This document shows, in pieces, positions 12,014 through 14,112 of a DNA stretch of 14,112 bases; the stretch's first letter is position 1; the number at the start of each line of letters is the position of its first letter. Made by a program: the position numbers and the translations under genes. The stretch is from NCBI GenBank assembly GCA_023416895.1, contig JAEZGQ010000238.1:1-14112 (forward strand). Reading direction: 5' to 3'. The stretch comes from Bacillota bacterium. GTDB lineage: Bacteria; Bacillota; Clostridia; Christensenellales; CAG-138. A model generated the notes under the pieces. It was not told the origin of the DNA. It saw only the letters and a list, made by a program, of their open reading frames with translations, and ran no database searches.

Positions 12014-13402
12014 ATGGAGCTTTACGGCATAAAAATTCCTGCGTTTGACGCACCGGAGCTTGACGGCGGCTTTTTGCCCGCAATCAGGTTCAACCGCGCC
12101 TACCTTTCGGGTGCAAAAAAGCCCATAGCGGTTGCGGTGGTGCGCTCGCGCAATCAGCTTGCGGTATACGAAAGCCGCATTTACGGCACGCCTTCTTTTT
12201 TGGATGCCGACGCGTTTTATGTGGAGCGGCTCTTAAAAACCCTGCTTTGGATGAAGGGCGGTTTCCGCGTGACCGTTTACGGCGACGAGGCCGTTTATGA
12301 GGCAGTGAAAGCAGCTTATTCCGATGCAGGCGCACGCGCGTTTGACAAAAAGTTTATGGAGCGCGTGTACGAGCGCCCGTTTGAGGTTCTATACGGCGGT
12401 GGTTACGACGCACGTCCCAAGGCAAACGAGCAATCCGAACCGCTCGGCGGGCACCTCGACGGCTGCCGAATCGGCTTTGACGCGGGCGGAAGCGACCGCA
12501 AGGTTTCCGCCGTGATCGACGGCGAAACCGTATACAGCGAGGAGGTCGTATGGCACCCCAAAACGCAAAGCGACCCGCAGTACCATTTTAACGGCATCGT
12601 CGCAGCGTTTCACGCGGCGGCCGCGCACATGCCGCGCGTGGACGCCATTGGCGTTTCGTCGGCAGGGGTGTATGTTGACAACCGCACCATGGTCGCGTCG
12701 CTGTTTTTGAAGGTGCGCGAGGACGCATTTGAAAAGCACGTTAAAGATATTTACATTCGCGCTGCGAAGCAAATCGGCAACGTGCCGCTCGTTGTTGCAA
12801 ACGACGGCGACGTAACCGCGCTTGCGGGCAGCATGGGCTTAAACGCAAAAGGTGTACTTGGCATTGCCATGGGCACGAGCGAGGCCGCGGGCTTTATCGA
12901 CCAACAGGGCAACGTAACAGGCTGGCTCAACGAGCTTGCGTTTGCACCCGTGGACTTTCAAAAAAATGCGCCCCAGGACGAGTGGTCGGGGGATTTCGGC
13001 TGCGGCGTAAAGTACTTTTCGCAGGATGCGGTAAACCGCCTTGCGCCCCTTGCAGGCATACCGCTTGAAGAAAGCCTCTCCCCTGCCGAAAAGCTTAAAT
13101 ACGTGCAGTCGCTGATGGAAGCGTGCGACGAGCGTGCCGCGCGCGTGTACCGCACCATTGGCTGTTATTTGGGGCACACGCTCGCGCATTACGACGCGCT
13201 TTATAATTGCTCGTATGTGCTTCTTCTTGGCCGCGTCATGAGCGGCAAGGGCGGCGAGCTTCTTTTAAGCACGGCAAAAGAAGTGCTCAACAAAGACTAC
13301 CCGGAGCTTACTGGCAAGCTCATTGTTGAGCTTCCGGATGAAAAAGCGCGCCGCGTCGGCCAATCCGTTGCGGCGGCAAGCCTGCCAAAAACCATTCAAT
13401 AA
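12014..13402 (+). CDS. ROK family protein, probable amino-sugar kinase, with N-terminal extension
   Basis: 462 residues. The ROK fold starts near residue 150. IGFDAGGSDRKVSAVIDG (D156, G158, G159) is the first phosphate-binding motif. AIGVSSAGVYVDN comes next, then VANDGDVTALAG with N263 and the likely catalytic D264. VLGIAMGTSEAAGF is the second ATP motif. The first 150 or so residues are an added region of unknown role. The usual ROK zinc motif CxCGxxGCxE is absent; only GDFGCGVKYFSQ (C330) lies in that region. No winged-helix DNA-binding domain is seen, so a kinase is more likely than a repressor. nagA follows 45 bp later, suggesting GlcNAc or ManNAc as substrate; this is inference. TGAGGT just before the ATG is a weak, closely spaced ribosome site. 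An upstream in-frame start at 11951 has none. Confidence 0.87.
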   Translation: MELYGIKIPAFDAPELDGGFLPAIRFNRAYLSGAKKPIAVAVVRSRNQLAVYESRIYGTPSFLDADAFYVERLLKTLLWMKGGFRVTVYGDEAVYEAVKAAYSDAGARAFDKKFMERVYERPFEVLYGGGYDARPKANEQSEPLGGHLDGCRIGFDAGGSDRKVSAVIDGETVYSEEVVWHPKTQSDPQYHFNGIVAAFHAAAAHMPRVDAIGVSSAGVYVDNRTMVASLFLKVREDAFEKHVKDIYIRAAKQIGNVPLVVANDGDVTALAGSMGLNAKGVLGIAMGTSEAAGFIDQQGNVTGWLNELAFAPVDFQKNAPQDEWSGDFGCGVKYFSQDAVNRLAPLAGIPLEESLSPAEKLKYVQSLMEACDERAARVYRTIGCYLGHTLAHYDALYNCSYVLLLGRVMSGKGGELLLSTAKEVLNKDYPELTGKLIVELPDEKARRVGQSVAAASLPKTIQ

Positions 13403-13447
13403 CGATCACAGCGTTTTGCCGATAACGGTACAGGAAGGGGAAACATC

Positions 13448-14112
13448 ATGCTCGTCAAAAACGCATTCGTATTTTTGAACGGCCGCTTCGTTCGTGCGGA
13501 CGTAAGGTTTGAAAAACGCATTGAGGAGATCGGGACGCTAAGTGGCGACGGGCTCGACGCGACGGGTCTTTATCTTTTGCCTGGGCTTGTGGACGTACAC
13601 ACCCACGGCGCGATGGGTGCTGATACCTGCGACGCCATAGAAAACGGCTTAAAGGAAATGGCGCGGTTTTACGCAAGCCGTGGCGTCACCTCGTTTTGCG
13701 CCACCTCGATGACGTATGATGAAGAAACGCTTACGAACGTCATGCGCACCGCAGGCGCATACACGGGCGGCGGCGACGCAGCGAAGTGCGTGGGCATCAA
13801 CATGGAGGGGCCGTTCATCAGCCCCAAGAAGAAGGGCGCGCAGGACGCGAAGCACATTTTTTCGCCTGACTACGCCATGTTCGAGCGGCTTAACAAGGCC
13901 GCAAATGGCCGCATCCGTCTTGTGGATGTTGCGCCCGAAACCGAAGGGGCGATGGACTTTATTAAAGAAGCCTCCCAGGTATGCGCGGTTTCCCTTGCGC
14001 ACACCGCGGCGGATTACGATACGGCTATGCGCGCGTTTTACAATGGGGCGAACCATGTAACGCACCTTTATAACGCCATGGAGCCGTTTTTGCACCGCAG
14101 CCCCGGCGTTGT
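13448..14112 (+). CDS. nagA: N-acetylglucosamine-6-phosphate deacetylase, N-terminal part (runs off the window)
   Basis: The frame is open from 13448 to the last base, 221 residues of a protein normally near 380-390. NagA removes the acetyl group from GlcNAc-6-P, giving GlcN-6-P and acetate in the cytoplasm. The amidohydrolase metal site is visible. VDVHTHG holds H51 and H53, INMEGPFISPKKKGAQ holds E120, SLAHTAADYD holds H185, and THLYNAM holds H206. These match the two-histidine, glutamate and paired-histidine ligands of the family. AGGAAGGGG at 13432-13440, seven bases before the ATG, sets the start. It lies 45 bp after the ROK gene on the same strand with no terminator between, so the two form one operon. 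A nagB-type deaminase may follow beyond the edge. Confidence 0.93.
   Translation, partial: MLVKNAFVFLNGRFVRADVRFEKRIEEIGTLSGDGLDATGLYLLPGLVDVHTHGAMGADTCDAIENGLKEMARFYASRGVTSFCATSMTYDEETLTNVMRTAGAYTGGGDAAKCVGINMEGPFISPKKKGAQDAKHIFSPDYAMFERLNKAANGRIRLVDVAPETEGAMDFIKEASQVCAVSLAHTAADYDTAMRAFYNGANHVTHLYNAMEPFLHRSPGV

Noticed and set aside
12479..12520. Reading the ROK protein as a NagC-like transcriptional repressor
   Set aside because: No helix-turn-helix pattern is visible in the N-terminal 150 residues, and phosphate and catalytic motifs are intact.

Overview
The window looks like chromosomal DNA of a low-to-mid-GC Clostridia-type Firmicute, probably a gut-associated anaerobe near the Oscillospiraceae or Christensenellales. 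Four things point there: strong AGGAGG-type ribosome sites, tRNA genes that encode their own CCA, sigma-A style promoters, and a gene mix of ATP-dependent PEP carboxykinase, DegV, a DUF3787-like small protein and an N-anchored XRE regulator. The taxonomic placement is inference. I see no transposase, phage gene, CRISPR array or rRNA. Codon usage looks uniform, so the window reads as ordinary core and accessory chromosome.

Layout. At 1-300, two tRNA-Met genes (elongator and initiator) lie on the minus strand under a strong promoter. A plus-strand terminator from a gene outside the window faces them. At 440-1406, an FMN nitroreductase and a 52-residue small protein are read on the plus strand. 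At 1406-3190, pckA has its own promoter and a double hairpin terminator. At 3190-3470, a very hairpin-rich spacer separates pckA from a convergent minus-strand pair at 3471-4968. That pair is a membrane-anchored metallophosphoesterase preceded by a small XRE regulator whose transmembrane helix is at its N-terminus.

At 5169-6583, a two-part GNAT acetyltransferase and an unrecognised 161-residue protein end in a strong terminator. At 6584-6967 there is a non-coding spacer with repeat-like hairpins. At 6968-7887 comes a DegV/FakB-type lipid-binding protein. At 8101-10940 is a long methyl-accepting chemotaxis receptor with an unusual cytoplasmic N-terminal extension. At 11005-11340 is a MazG-like pyrophosphohydrolase, converging to within 2 bp on a minus-strand GNAT. 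From 12014 to the end is an amino-sugar operon: a ROK-family protein with an N-terminal extension, then nagA, which runs off the window.

How the genes work together. The clearest functional unit is ROK plus NagA. The ROK protein would plausibly supply or sense amino-sugar phosphate, and NagA would deacetylate GlcNAc-6-P to GlcN-6-P and acetate for glycolysis or wall synthesis. The XRE and metallophosphoesterase pair looks co-transcribed. The other genes appear to be independent short transcription units separated by recognisable terminators. I found no convincing wholly new system. The items most worth a second look are the structured intergenic region after pckA, the membrane-tethered regulator with its surface phosphoesterase, the chemoreceptor N-terminal extension, and several palindromic operator-like sites.
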